Positions 50,710 to 58,592 of a DNA stretch of 64,000 bases are shown piece by piece. Position 1 is the stretch's first letter. Each line of letters opens with the position of its first letter. The notes beneath the pieces were generated by a model. That model did not search any database. It was not told the origin of the DNA and saw nothing but the letters and a program-made list of their open reading frames with translations. The stretch comes from ZC4RG17 sp036259475 (GTDB taxonomy: Bacteria; Actinomycetota; Acidimicrobiia; Spongiisociales; ZC4RG35), in NCBI GenBank assembly GCA_036259475.1, contig DATABS010000006.1, forward strand, positions 1 to 64,000. The letters run 5' to 3'. The translations under genes were made by a program, and so were the position numbers.

Positions 50710-50820
50710 GGTTGTCACCTCGAGAACTAGAGACGCTTAGACGCACCGGACCCGGGTAGCGTTCCGAGCCGTCGCCGTGTGATTCTCGGTTCTCGAGGGG
50801 CCTACCGGTATCCTGGGAGC

Positions 50821-51093
50821 TCAGCTCTCGGTGGTGGTCTCCTGGGGTTGGGGTGCCCGGGTCGTGATGACCAGAACCGCCACGATGGCGAGGATGATGC
50901 TCCCCGCCCACCCGGCCAGGTCGAGTTGGATGTCATCCGAGAAGATGAGATTGGCCACGACGCCACCGATCACGCCGGCCGCACCGCCGATCCCCGTCAT
51001 TCCGGCCAGAGTCGTGGTGCGAGAGCCCATCACATGGACGATGAGCCCGATCGCCAGTCCTACCACCACGTACGCCACTATCGCCGTAACCAT
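50821..51093 (-). CDS. GlsB/YeaQ/YmgE-family membrane protein
   Basis: A 90-aa protein with three hydrophobic segments (about 4-22, 30-50 and 60-78) and the family's glycine pattern G-I-G-G-A-A-G-V-I-G-G. These 'transglycosylase-associated' proteins are induced by stress in many bacteria; their function is unknown. Start supported by GGAGGAG upstream. Confidence 0.88.
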   Translation of the reverse strand: MVTAIVAYVVVGLAIGLIVHVMGSRTTTLAGMTGIGGAAGVIGGVVANLIFSDDIQLDLAGWAGSIILAIVAVLVITTRAPQPQETTTES

Positions 51094-51486
51094 TTGCTCC
51101 TCCTTGGGGCTGATGGAGATACATGGTCGCGCCGAAGCCGGCGGAAGTCACGGACCCTCGACGGTTAGGCTGGCCCCGATGCCTTCCGGTATCGACTACA
51201 CGGCCGTACTCGCCGGACGAGAGCCGCCGGTTTCGCCAGTGCTTCAAGGCCTCGACCCGGCGTCTGGAGACCGCCGATACCAAGTTCAGCGGACTCTTCG
51301 GTTCGGCGGGTTCCGCGGGACGTCGCCCGATACCGGCGCCACCTACGACGAACCCACCGTCGCCCTGGTGATCGACGAGGACCAGCCGGACGGCCGCATC
51401 TCGGCTGAGGCCTGCTTGCTGGACCGCTGGCTGTGGGGCCGGTCCCTGGGCAACCGATGCCGGAAATCTCCGGTGAGAGTCGCTGC
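51094..51486. other. 393-base region with a possible decayed gene
   Basis: A plus-strand reading starts at ATG 51179, six to seven bases after TAGGCT. GC bias at third positions first favours the frame of the phrase D-E-S-R-R-F-R-Q-C-F-K-A-S-T-R-R-L-E (about 51205-51270), then the frame of Y-D-E-P-T-V-A-L-V-I-D-E-D-Q-P-D-G-R (about 51345-51400), as if a frameshift had occurred. The reading runs on into the antisense of the VOC gene. No family was recognised; it is probably a remnant. Confidence 0.3.
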
Positions 51487-51897
51487 CTACCCGGCTGCGG
51501 GAGATGATCGTCGAAGGGACGCAGTGAGACCTCGAGGCTGCCGCTCCAACAACTCCAGCCGGTTGCCAAAGGGATCGTCGACGTAGAAGCGGTCGTAGCC
51601 GGGCAATGGCTGATCGTCGATCATTTCGACGCCTGAGGCCTTGAGCCGCTCCCGAAGCGTCGACAGTCCGTCCACCTCGAAGGCTGGGTGGGCCTTGCGG
51701 GCCGGTCGAAACCCATCTTCGACCCCGAGATGGACCCGGACCTCGGCCGACTCGAACCAGCAGCCGCCACGCGCTCGGAGATGCTCTGGCTTGTCGACCT
51801 CGGGGATGCCGAGGAGGCCCGCGTAGAAGGCGGCTGCCAGCTGCTCACCCCCGGGGGGCATCGCCAACTGGACGTGGTGGATGCTCCGGATCCGCAT
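51487..51897 (-). CDS. VOC (glyoxalase/bleomycin-resistance fold) protein
   Basis: A 136-aa metalloprotein-fold protein with two beta-alpha-beta-beta-beta modules: I-H-H-V-Q-L-A-M-P at the start (first His ligand), R-A-R-G-G-C-W-F-E-S, H-P-A-F-E-V-D-G-L and F-Y-V-D-D-P-F-G-N-R-L-E-L-L with the C-terminal Glu ligand. Substrate unknown. The start at 51897 is six bases after TACCTT on the minus strand, a leaderless layout; the longer frame lacks homology. Confidence 0.85.
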   Translation of the reverse strand: MRIRSIHHVQLAMPPGGEQLAAAFYAGLLGIPEVDKPEHLRARGGCWFESAEVRVHLGVEDGFRPARKAHPAFEVDGLSTLRERLKASGVEMIDDQPLPGYDRFYVDDPFGNRLELLERQPRGLTASLRRSSPAAG

Positions 51898-51970
51898 GGC
51901 CGGAAGGTAGCGGGCCAGTGACCACTCCATCACTATCGTCTCCCAACGGAGACCCACCGAGGCGAGAAGC

Positions 51971-52750
51971 TTGACGAGAAGCGGAGAGATCGGCGCCTGG
52001 CTGACAGACATGGACGGCGTGCTGGTGCGGGAGGGAATTCCCATCCCCGGAGCAGCGGAGTTCGTCAAGCGGCTGATCGCCGCCGACCGGCCCTTCCTGA
52101 TCCTGACGAACAACTCGATCTTCACCCAGCGCGACCTGGCCGCCCGGCTGGGTCACGCCGGGATCGAAGTCGACGAGGGCCGCATCTGGACCTCGGCCCT
52201 CGCCACGGCACAGTTCCTTTCCGACCAGATGGCGGGAGCTTCGGCGTTCGCCATCGGTGAAGCGGGACTGACAACCGCTCTCCACGAAGCCGGCTTCATC
52301 CTCACCGACACTGACCCCGACTTCGTCGTGTTGGGGGAGACCCGGACGTACTCGTTCGAGGCGATCACGGACGCCATCCGTCACATCGAGTCGGGTGCCC
52401 GGTTCATCGCCACCAATCCCGATGTCACCGGACCGTCCCCCGAAGGCCCGATCCCCGCCACCGGCTCGGTGGCGGCGCTGATCACGCGGGCAAGCGGGGT
52501 CGAGCCCTACTTCGTCGGCAAGCCGAACCCGATGATGTTCCGTAGCGCCCTCAACGCCATCGGAGTTCATTCGGAGACCACGGCGATGGTGGGCGACCGC
52601 ATGGATACCGATGTGGTGGCGGGCATCGAAGCCGGCTTGACCACCTACCTGGTGCTGACCGGGTCCACCCGAGCAGAGGACGTGGCGCGGTTCCCGTTCC
52701 GTCCCAGCTCGGTGGTCGAATCGATCGCCGACCTGATCGATCTCGTCTGA
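51971..52750 (+). CDS. HAD-IIA family phosphatase (NagD-like)
   Basis: A 259-aa hydrolase with motif I D-M-D-G-V-L (about 14-19), motif II L-T-N-N-S (about 45-49), the Lys in V-G-K-P-N-P (about 180) and motif III M-V-G-D-R-M-D-T-D-V (about 200-209), all intact. Members dephosphorylate nucleotides, sugar phosphates or p-nitrophenyl phosphate. The start is a TTG at 51971 since motif I must lie near the N-terminus. It is co-directed with nothing and divergent from the VOC gene. Confidence 0.88.
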   Translation: MTRSGEIGAWLTDMDGVLVREGIPIPGAAEFVKRLIAADRPFLILTNNSIFTQRDLAARLGHAGIEVDEGRIWTSALATAQFLSDQMAGASAFAIGEAGLTTALHEAGFILTDTDPDFVVLGETRTYSFEAITDAIRHIESGARFIATNPDVTGPSPEGPIPATGSVAALITRASGVEPYFVGKPNPMMFRSALNAIGVHSETTAMVGDRMDTDVVAGIEAGLTTYLVLTGSTRAEDVARFPFRPSSVVESIADLIDLV

Positions 52751-52756
52751 ACTCGC

Positions 52757-53773
52757 CTAGACCGGTGCGCCGGTCAGGCCGACGGCGCCGGCGACCAGCT
52801 CGAGCCCGGTGACTTTCTCGTCGTAGTTGGCCGTCGTGCTCGTGATCATCAATTCGGCCGCACCTGTCCGCTCGACGAGTTCGTGCAGTCCCTGGGCGAC
52901 GCGCGAGGGCGATCCGATGATCGACTCGGTCGGCATCGCCAACGCCGCCTCGAGATCCGGATGGTTCTGCGCCTCTTCGATCGTGGGCAGCCACACAGGA
53001 CGACCCGTGCGCAGCCAGAGCCGCACCAGCCGTCCGGGGAGGGAGAGCCGGTGGGCGTCTTCGTCTGTGTCGGAGACGACGACCGTGGCACTGACGATCG
53101 GATAGGGTTCGGCGAGAGAGCCGCCGGGCCGAAACTGCTGGCGGTAGAGGCGGATCGACTCGTCGGTGCCGCCCATGTCGAAGTGGTGTGCCTGTACGAA
53201 CGGCACGCCGAGCATCCCGGCGAGTTGGGCACTGAAGCCCGACGATCCCAGCAGAAAAATGGGCGGATAGGTGCTGGCCAGCGGCGTGGCCCGGAATCTC
53301 TGATGGAGCCGGGAGCCCTCCCGCACGTCGCCGAGCAAACCCATCAGATCGATCAGATGCTGGGGGAACTCGCGGGCGTCCAGCGTGTCGGTCCCCCGGC
53401 GGAGCGCCGCCGCCGTCATGGGATCGGTGCCCGGCGCTCGCCCGATCCCCAGATCGATGCGCTTGGGGTACATCGCCTCTAGCAGGGCGAACTGCTCCGC
53501 AACGACAAGAGGAGGGTGATTGGGCAGCATGACGCCGCCCGACCCGACTCGGATGCGTTCCGTCACGGCGGCGAGATGGGCGATCAGGATCGGCGGAGCA
53601 GTGGAAGCCACGATCGGCATGTTGTGGTGTTCGGCCACCCAGAATCGGTGGTAGCCCAGTCGGTCAGCCGCCCGAGCAAGGCGGGTTGCGTCGCCCAGCG
53701 CATCGGCCGAGGTGGCGCCCCGGCTGACGGAGGCGAGATCGAGCACAGAGAGAGGCACGTTGAGTGAAGGCAT
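52757..53773 (-). CDS. luciferase-like (LLM class) flavin-dependent monooxygenase
   Basis: A 338-aa bacterial-luciferase-fold enzyme: L-S-V-L-D-L-A at the start, W-V-A-E-H-H-N-M (about 46-53), V-G-S-G-G-V-M-L-P-N-H (about 77-87) and G-I-G-R-A-P-G-T-D (about 108-116). These use reduced FMN (or F420 in some) to oxidise alkanes, aldehydes or other substrates; this sequence matches the 'MsnO8-like' type. No ribosome site precedes the ATG; instead the hairpin described next abuts it. Confidence 0.9.
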   Translation of the reverse strand: MPSLNVPLSVLDLASVSRGATSADALGDATRLARAADRLGYHRFWVAEHHNMPIVASTAPPILIAHLAAVTERIRVGSGGVMLPNHPPLVVAEQFALLEAMYPKRIDLGIGRAPGTDPMTAAALRRGTDTLDAREFPQHLIDLMGLLGDVREGSRLHQRFRATPLASTYPPIFLLGSSGFSAQLAGMLGVPFVQAHHFDMGGTDESIRLYRQQFRPGGSLAEPYPIVSATVVVSDTDEDAHRLSLPGRLVRLWLRTGRPVWLPTIEEAQNHPDLEAALAMPTESIIGSPSRVAQGLHELVERTGAAELMITSTTANYDEKVTGLELVAGAVGLTGAPV

Positions 53774-53842
53774 CGCCCGTGCACAACGCTTCGAGGCGCT
53801 GCTGCCTTCCCGGCGATCTCATCCGGCTGGTGCGCACGACCG
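53774..53842 (-). ncRNA. candidate small SRP RNA-like hairpin (weak)
   Basis: On the minus strand this 69-base segment contains GGAAGGCAGCAGC, a match to the GGAAGGnAGCAGC apical signature of bacterial 4.5S/SRP RNA. Its ends (CGGUCGUGC and GCACGGGCG) pair at eight of nine positions, with the signature near the middle. Interior pairing is poor, the segment overlaps the last 24 bases of the hydrolase gene, and the other usual SRP features are not convincing. It could be chance or a regulatory leader of the downstream monooxygenase gene. Confidence 0.3.
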
Positions 53843-54655
53843 ATCGACGAAGCGCTCGAGCGCCATCAGATATCTCTCCGGATGGGTGCGGTGGGGAATG
53901 TGACCCGTCCCTTCGATGGCCTCTATCTGGACCGAGCGCAGCAATCGGGCGAGGGCCCGGGTGGACTCCTGCAGGGTTGGCGAACTCTCCGTCCCGAACG
54001 TGGCTAGAAGCGGCACGTCGGCAGCCCTGATTCCGGACCAGTCGACGGAGTCCTTCTCGTACGCCTCATCGATCTCGTCGAGGAAGGTCGAGGCGTTAGA
54101 CACGAGGACGTTTTGCGTCTCTTCGGGGAGCTGGTTCCATCCTCCGGGACCGATCGCCAGGTCGACGAACGACTCTGCCGCCGACCGATAGGAACCCGCT
54201 TCGAGCAATTCACGAACCGTCTCCAGGGCGCGCCGCTCGTCGAGGGCCGCTTGCTCGAGGGCCTCGTCCCCGGTGTCGTCCAGCAGCCAGGAAAAGCCTG
54301 GCTCATGGACGGCGGCAGTGATCACGAGTTCGGGTCGGGTGGCGACGAGAGCCAGAACGATTGCTCCACCTGCCGAGTTGCCAACGACATGCGCCGGAGC
54401 ATGTCCGAGATGCTCGATCAAGCCCGCTAGGTCGGCCGCGTCGCGGCGGTGGGTGCCGGGCGACGTACCGTCCTGGCTCCGGCTGTGGCCGCGCCGATCC
54501 CAGACGACCACCTCGAAGCGCTCTGTAAGCGGCTCTCGAATGGCCACCCACGTTCCCGAATCGGTCCAGCTCCCATGGGTGAGAACGATTCGCTCACCCC
54601 GCCCCATCGTCTCGTAATAGATCTCCACCCGATCGTCTGTGGTGTAGGTGGGCAC
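53819..54655 (-). CDS. alpha/beta hydrolase
   Basis: A 278-aa hydrolase with the elbow G-N-S-A-G-G (Ser about 94), oxyanion H-G-S-W-T-D and final His in G-T-G-H-I-P-H-R-T-H-P-E. The family includes esterases, epoxide hydrolases and lactonases. The GTG at 54655 is chosen for its AGGAGAAGG site; the upstream 19 codons are not conserved in type. It is 45 bases upstream of the monooxygenase gene on the same strand. Confidence 0.86.
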   Translation of the reverse strand: MPTYTTDDRVEIYYETMGRGERIVLTHGSWTDSGTWVAIREPLTERFEVVVWDRRGHSRSQDGTSPGTHRRDAADLAGLIEHLGHAPAHVVGNSAGGAIVLALVATRPELVITAAVHEPGFSWLLDDTGDEALEQAALDERRALETVRELLEAGSYRSAAESFVDLAIGPGGWNQLPEETQNVLVSNASTFLDEIDEAYEKDSVDWSGIRAADVPLLATFGTESSPTLQESTRALARLLRSVQIEAIEGTGHIPHRTHPERYLMALERFVDRSCAPAG

Positions 54656-54727
54656 AACCTTCTCCTGTCGTCGGATGACTCGATCCTTCAGGAAGAGACC
54701 TTCTGGCCACATCGGGTGTTCACCCGA

Positions 54728-56257
54728 TCATCGGACGAGACCGTTGTCCACGGCAAAAAGGGTGGCCGCAGCCCGGCTGTTGACCGCTGCCTTGGCGTAG
54801 ACGTGCTCCACGTGGGTACCCACCGTCTTGGGGGAGATCTTCAACCGCGCCGCGATCTCCCGGTTCGACTTACCTTTGGCCAGCAGTGCGAGCACGTCGA
54901 TCTCACGCTCGGTGAGGCCGGCCGGTCGCTCGATCTCCATGACAGGAACCGGTGCCTGAGCCGCCGCCAGCACGGCCTTCACGTGGTCGGAGCGGAAAGC
55001 TCCACGGGCGGCAAGGTCGACCATCTCCTCCACAACCATCGACGGGTCCTGGCTTGGTCGCCCTCTCCCTGCAGCGATTCCCTCCTCGTAGAACTCGGCA
55101 CACGCCAACAGGCCGGCCACCTCGTCCTCCCCTCCCCTGACCCCGGATGGATATCCGGAGCCGTCCAGGAGCTCATGGTGCCTCCCAGCCGCCAGGCCAA
55201 CCGGCTCCAGACCTGCGCATCGGGTCAGGATCCGTTGAGTCCACAAGGGATGGAGACGGAATCGCTCCCAGTCCGCCGTCGTGTCGGTGGCTCCTAGAAA
55301 GGAAGCAGGCACCGCGACCATGCCCAGATCGTGGAGAAGCGCGGCCCGCGCCAGGATCTCGGCCTCGTCGCGTTCGAGCCCGGCGACCTGGCCGGCGGCG
55401 GAAGCCAAGCCGGTGACCCGCCGCGAATGGCCCGTCAGCATCGGATTCTTCAGGTCGGCGAAGTCACCCATCGCCTGGAGGGCGGGGCGGACGGCTGGAC
55501 CGGCAATCTCGACGGCAGGAGTTGGCTCGAGGTCCAAGACGACATCCCACATGTCGTCGTCACAGCGGCGGAGGGTTTCCGTCCCGATGGCGAGGGCGGC
55601 ATCGACGATGGCGGGGTCGTAGGCGCGGCCGCGTCTGCGCGTCAACATCTGCGCGGTCGCTTCGACGCTCGTCTCCCGCTCCCACAACTCGATATCCCGG
55701 GCAACTATCGCCACTCGAACCGAGATGGGGATCTGGTCGCCGGCAACGTCGCGCGGAACGCCGCGACCGTCCCACCGGGCGTAGGCGACGGAAAGCGCCT
55801 CCACCACGCCCGCGGGTAAGCCCAACTCGGACGCCAGGCGGGCCGCCACTTCGCAGTGTGCCTCCAGCAGCCGCTCCTCCCCATCCGCGTCGGCCACCAT
55901 GCGGGCGAATGTCAGTAGCCGCCGCGGCAGGGGCTCGCCCTGGGCCACCAGTCGGATGAGCCTGGCCAGTTCCTCGCGCGGCGACCCCATGGCCACCGTT
56001 GCCATTCCGGCGAAGAATCTGGTCTCGTCGCCTCCGGCTTGTTCCGCCACGAGGTGGGCGTCGGCCGTGCACCCGAGAAAGCGCAACAGCGATACGTAGA
56101 AGGTCTCACGGCCCGCCTCCTCTCCCAGGCTGAGGGCCTCGGCCAGGCGCATGGCGACGAGACAGGTCCTCAAGCCATGCTCGGCCGGCTGGCCGGTCCC
56201 CAGATCGGTGAACAGGGACGTCGACGCGCACAGTTCGGCGAGTCGTAATCGCTCCAC
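54728..56257 (-). CDS. HD-domain phosphohydrolase-like protein with C-terminal LuxR DNA-binding domain
   Basis: A 509-aa protein. Residues ~1-230 hold one divergent HD-GYP-like domain (A-R-W-D-G-R-G-V-P at ~175), ~260-420 a second one with the H-D pair in A-L-L-H-D-L-G and H-H-E-L-L-D-G-S-G-Y-P-S-G, and ~440-505 a LuxR/FixJ helix-turn-helix (L-T-E-R-E-I-D-V-L-A-L-L, S-N-R-E-I-A-A-R-L-K-I-S-P-K-T-V). Proteins with this layout occur in Actinobacteria; a nucleotide-degrading or -sensing transcription factor is likely. The GTG at 56257 follows a TAGGGT box by seven bases, and a TPP-riboswitch-like element lies 84 bases upstream on the same strand. Confidence 0.87.
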   Translation of the reverse strand: MERLRLAELCASTSLFTDLGTGQPAEHGLRTCLVAMRLAEALSLGEEAGRETFYVSLLRFLGCTADAHLVAEQAGGDETRFFAGMATVAMGSPREELARLIRLVAQGEPLPRRLLTFARMVADADGEERLLEAHCEVAARLASELGLPAGVVEALSVAYARWDGRGVPRDVAGDQIPISVRVAIVARDIELWERETSVEATAQMLTRRRGRAYDPAIVDAALAIGTETLRRCDDDMWDVVLDLEPTPAVEIAGPAVRPALQAMGDFADLKNPMLTGHSRRVTGLASAAGQVAGLERDEAEILARAALLHDLGMVAVPASFLGATDTTADWERFRLHPLWTQRILTRCAGLEPVGLAAGRHHELLDGSGYPSGVRGGEDEVAGLLACAEFYEEGIAAGRGRPSQDPSMVVEEMVDLAARGAFRSDHVKAVLAAAQAPVPVMEIERPAGLTEREIDVLALLAKGKSNREIAARLKISPKTVGTHVEHVYAKAAVNSRAAATLFAVDNGLVR

Positions 56258-56340
56258 GTGACCCACCCTATTTGATCCGACTCGCCGCCGAAGAGAAGGC
56301 CTGTCGGTCGAAGGCGCCAGAAAGGTGCAAGACCCGACCA

Positions 56341-56440
56341 ACGTGTCCCTGCGCCGGCATTATCCGGACTCAGGTATAGACGATCGTCGGCTCCTCTTGC
56401 CGACCTCTCAGCCAGGAAGTCGCCTAGCTCTCGTACACGC
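56341..56440 (-). promoter_or_regulatory. TPP riboswitch (THI element)
   Basis: On the minus strand the 100-base element shows the conserved cores of the thiamine-pyrophosphate riboswitch: GGCUGAGAGG (the CUGAGA pyrimidine-binding bend) and ACCUGAGUCCGGAUAAUGCC followed by GGCGCAGGGA (consensus ACCUGAUCYGGRUAAUGCCRGCGNAGGGA with one extra G). P1 is closed by GCGUGU at the 5' end and ACACGU at the 3' end. A TATATT box lies about 22 bases upstream (56462-56467). It is followed by the HD/LuxR gene, not by a thiamine gene. The rest of the gap up to 56589 shows no other gene. Confidence 0.85.
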
Positions 56441-56589
56441 CGCTCGGGCCTTGCCCGATCGAATATAGGCGACCTCCTCCGAGATGGCGAGTGATCGCGA
56501 AAGATCTTCCTAGAGCGACTCGCCTCCGGCTTCCGAATTCTGTCCTTCTAGAACTCACGGACAAACCGTCGAGCAGTACCGTCGGCTGG

Positions 56590-56988
56590 ATGAGTGGCGA
56601 GACGGACCTCGACACGCTCCTGGGGGGGCTCAGCGTCAGCCGCCGTCCGGGGACGTTCACCTTCGTGACGGTCGAGGGACCTGTGGCCGCCGACGAAGGC
56701 GTTCATGCCGTGATCGTCGAGGATGAAGGCACCACGTTGATCGCCACCATCGAGGCCGCCCAGGACCGGGGCTGGCAGGTGGGGTTCGAAGGGGCGTGGC
56801 TCACACTCGACGTGCACAGCTCCCTCACCGCGGTCGGGCTCACCGCCGCCGTCTCGGCTGCCCTGACTGCAGAAGGAATCCCTTGCAATGTGGTCGCGGG
56901 CTACCACCACGATCATCTACTCGTCCCGGTCGAGCGAGCCGAGGACGCAATACGCCGTCTGGAAGAGCTCGGTCACGCGCGGCAGTGA
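56590..56988 (+). CDS. ACT-domain protein
   Basis: A 132-aa protein consisting of two ACT-like modules: T-F-T-F-V-T-V-E-G...A-V-I-V-E-D-E-G-T-T-L-I-A (about 23-60) and L-D-V-H-S-S-L-T-A-V-G-L-T-A-A-V-S-A-A-L (about 75-95) followed by N-V-V-A-G-Y-H-H-D-H-L-L-V-P. Stand-alone ACT proteins of this group are common in bacteria and may bind amino acids. The ATG at 56590 is used as conserved sequence begins there. Confidence 0.82.
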   Translation: MSGETDLDTLLGGLSVSRRPGTFTFVTVEGPVAADEGVHAVIVEDEGTTLIATIEAAQDRGWQVGFEGAWLTLDVHSSLTAVGLTAAVSAALTAEGIPCNVVAGYHHDHLLVPVERAEDAIRRLEELGHARQ

Positions 56989-57434
56989 GCCGGGCTGGAG
57001 ACGAACTCGGGGCGTACGACGCTTTCGTCGTGGGCAGCGCCGCCTACATGGTCCATTGGATGAAGGAGGGCACCGCATTCGTGAAGCGGCACCGAAAGGC
57101 CCTAGCCGAGAAACCCGTGTGGCTCTTCTCGAGTGGCCCGCTCGGCACCGACCTCGTCGACGCCGAAGGAAACGATGTCCTCGAAGTGTCGCGGCCCAGG
57201 GAATTCGACGAGTTCCAGGCTTGGCTGGGCCCCCGTGGCCAGAAGGTGTTCTTCGGCGCCTGGGATCCGGCCTCCCCGCCGATCGGCATGACCGAGAAAT
57301 TGCTCAGGCGGATGGCCGGCTCGAAAGAGACCTTGCCTGCCGGCGACTTCAGGGATTGGCCCGCCATCGACGATTGGGCCGCCGCCATCACACTCGAACT
57401 CCGCACCCGCCAGCCAGCCGCCTTCGGAGCCTGA
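56985..57434 (+). pseudogene. N-terminally truncated flavodoxin-domain protein
   Basis: The 149-residue reading starts at a GTG overlapping the ACT stop (GTGA) and immediately enters the second half of a flavodoxin fold: Y-D-A-F-V-V-G-S-A-A-Y-M-V-H-W, F-V-K-R-H, P-V-W-L-F-S-S-G-P-L. The first ~45 residues, with the phosphate-binding loop that holds FMN, are missing; such proteins (HemG-like flavodoxin domain) start at that loop. Either a deletion joined the ACT gene to the remnant or the short form is used without FMN. Codon bias remains normal, so the loss is recent or the product is still made. Confidence 0.7.
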
Positions 57435-57441
57435 TGAGGAG

Positions 57442-57891
57442 TCAACCGGGAGGCTGGGGCAGTCGGCGGCGGGAATCGTCGATCGGCCCCATGATGCCGA
57501 CCGGGATGCCGTCGGGATCCTCCACGACGGCGTACCGCGCTCCGAAAAAGGCCAGATGAGGCGGCTGAAGCACGCGATAGCCGGCGCCGGCGATCGCGGC
57601 CACGACCCGGTCGACGTCCTCATCGCGGTCGACCGCGAAGCCGATCACCACTCCTGTTCGGCCCGACTCCCACGTCGAAGCCCAGTTGACGACTGAGGCG
57701 GCGCTGTCGAACTCGACGGTCACCTTCTCCGCCACGCTGGTGACTTGCTGGTGGTGCGCCTTCCATGGCTCCGGCATCTCGGTGACTTCGATCCCCAGCA
57801 GTCGATAGAAGTCCATCGAGCGTTCCATGTTCGAGACGACCAAGTTCACCTGAGCGAAGCGAGCGGCGGCGACCGGTTGTATCTCGTCCAT
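57442..57891 (-). CDS. VOC-family protein
   Basis: A 149-aa glyoxalase-fold protein: F-A-Q-V-N-L-V-V-S-N-M-E-R-S-M-D-F-Y-R-L-L-G, I-G-F-A-V-D, and Y-A-V-V-E-D-P-D-G-I-P-V-G-I-M-G. The first-ligand His is replaced by Asn (Q-V-N-L), and the C-terminal Glu is Gly, so metal binding like that of glyoxalase I is doubtful. It may bind a small molecule, as bleomycin-resistance proteins do. Start ATG 57891, with a GTG one codon before. Confidence 0.85.
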   Translation of the reverse strand: MDEIQPVAAARFAQVNLVVSNMERSMDFYRLLGIEVTEMPEPWKAHHQQVTSVAEKVTVEFDSAASVVNWASTWESGRTGVVIGFAVDRDEDVDRVVAAIAGAGYRVLQPPHLAFFGARYAVVEDPDGIPVGIMGPIDDSRRRLPQPPG

Positions 57892-57997
57892 CACACCGAT
57901 CCTGCCACCACCTGCTGTCGGGTGTCGCTCGACCTGCAGATCGGCGACTCTTCCGAGCACGCAGGTCACGGAGCGCCTGCCCTACGCTGACGGTGCC

Positions 57998-58582
57998 GTG
58001 TCGATGAAGGACAGAATGCTCTCCGGCGAGCTCTACCTCGCCGATGACCCGGAACTGCTCGAGGAGAACTCCCGCGCTCAAGCGCTGGTGGAAACCTTCA
58101 ACGCCACCTTGCACGATGAGGATGATCGGCGGCGCCAGATACTGACCGACCTGCTGGGGTCCATGGGCGACGGCGTCGTCGTCAAGCCACCGTTCCGGTG
58201 CGACTACGGCCGCACCATCGCCATCGGAGCCGGCACGTTCGTCAACTACGACTGCATCATGCTCGACGTCGCCGAGATCACCATCGGCGAGTCATGCCAG
58301 ATCGCTCCCCGCGTCCAGATCCTCACTGCGACCCACCCGATCGACCCGGTTGCCCGGCGACTCGGCTGGGAATCAGGCTCGCCGGTCGTCATCGGTGACA
58401 ACGTGTGGCTCGGTGGCGGAGTGATCGTCCTGGCCGGGACCACCATCGGGGATGACACGGTCGTGGGGGCCGGTTCGGTCGTCACCCGGAATCTCCCCGC
58501 CGGGGTCGTGGCGGCCGGCTCGCCGGCGCGGCCGTTGCGCCAGATCACCGAGGACGACCGAGTGCCGATACCCGATCTGTAG
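57998..58582 (+). CDS. maltose/galactoside O-acetyltransferase-like hexapeptide protein
   Basis: A 194-aa left-handed beta-helix acetyltransferase: the N-terminal M-K-D-R-M-L-S-G-E-L-Y motif, F-R-C-D-Y-G, hexapeptide repeats (I-A-I-G-A-G, V-V-I-G-D-N-V-W-L-G-G, T-T-I-G-D-D-T-V-V-G-A-G-S-V-V) and the catalytic His in T-A-T-H-P-I-D. It transfers acetyl from acetyl-CoA to a sugar hydroxyl. The GTG at 57998 or the ATG at 58004 may start it. Confidence 0.92.
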   Translation: MSMKDRMLSGELYLADDPELLEENSRAQALVETFNATLHDEDDRRRQILTDLLGSMGDGVVVKPPFRCDYGRTIAIGAGTFVNYDCIMLDVAEITIGESCQIAPRVQILTATHPIDPVARRLGWESGSPVVIGDNVWLGGGVIVLAGTTIGDDTVVGAGSVVTRNLPAGVVAAGSPARPLRQITEDDRVPIPDL

Positions 58583-58592
58583 GGCTCTCCGT

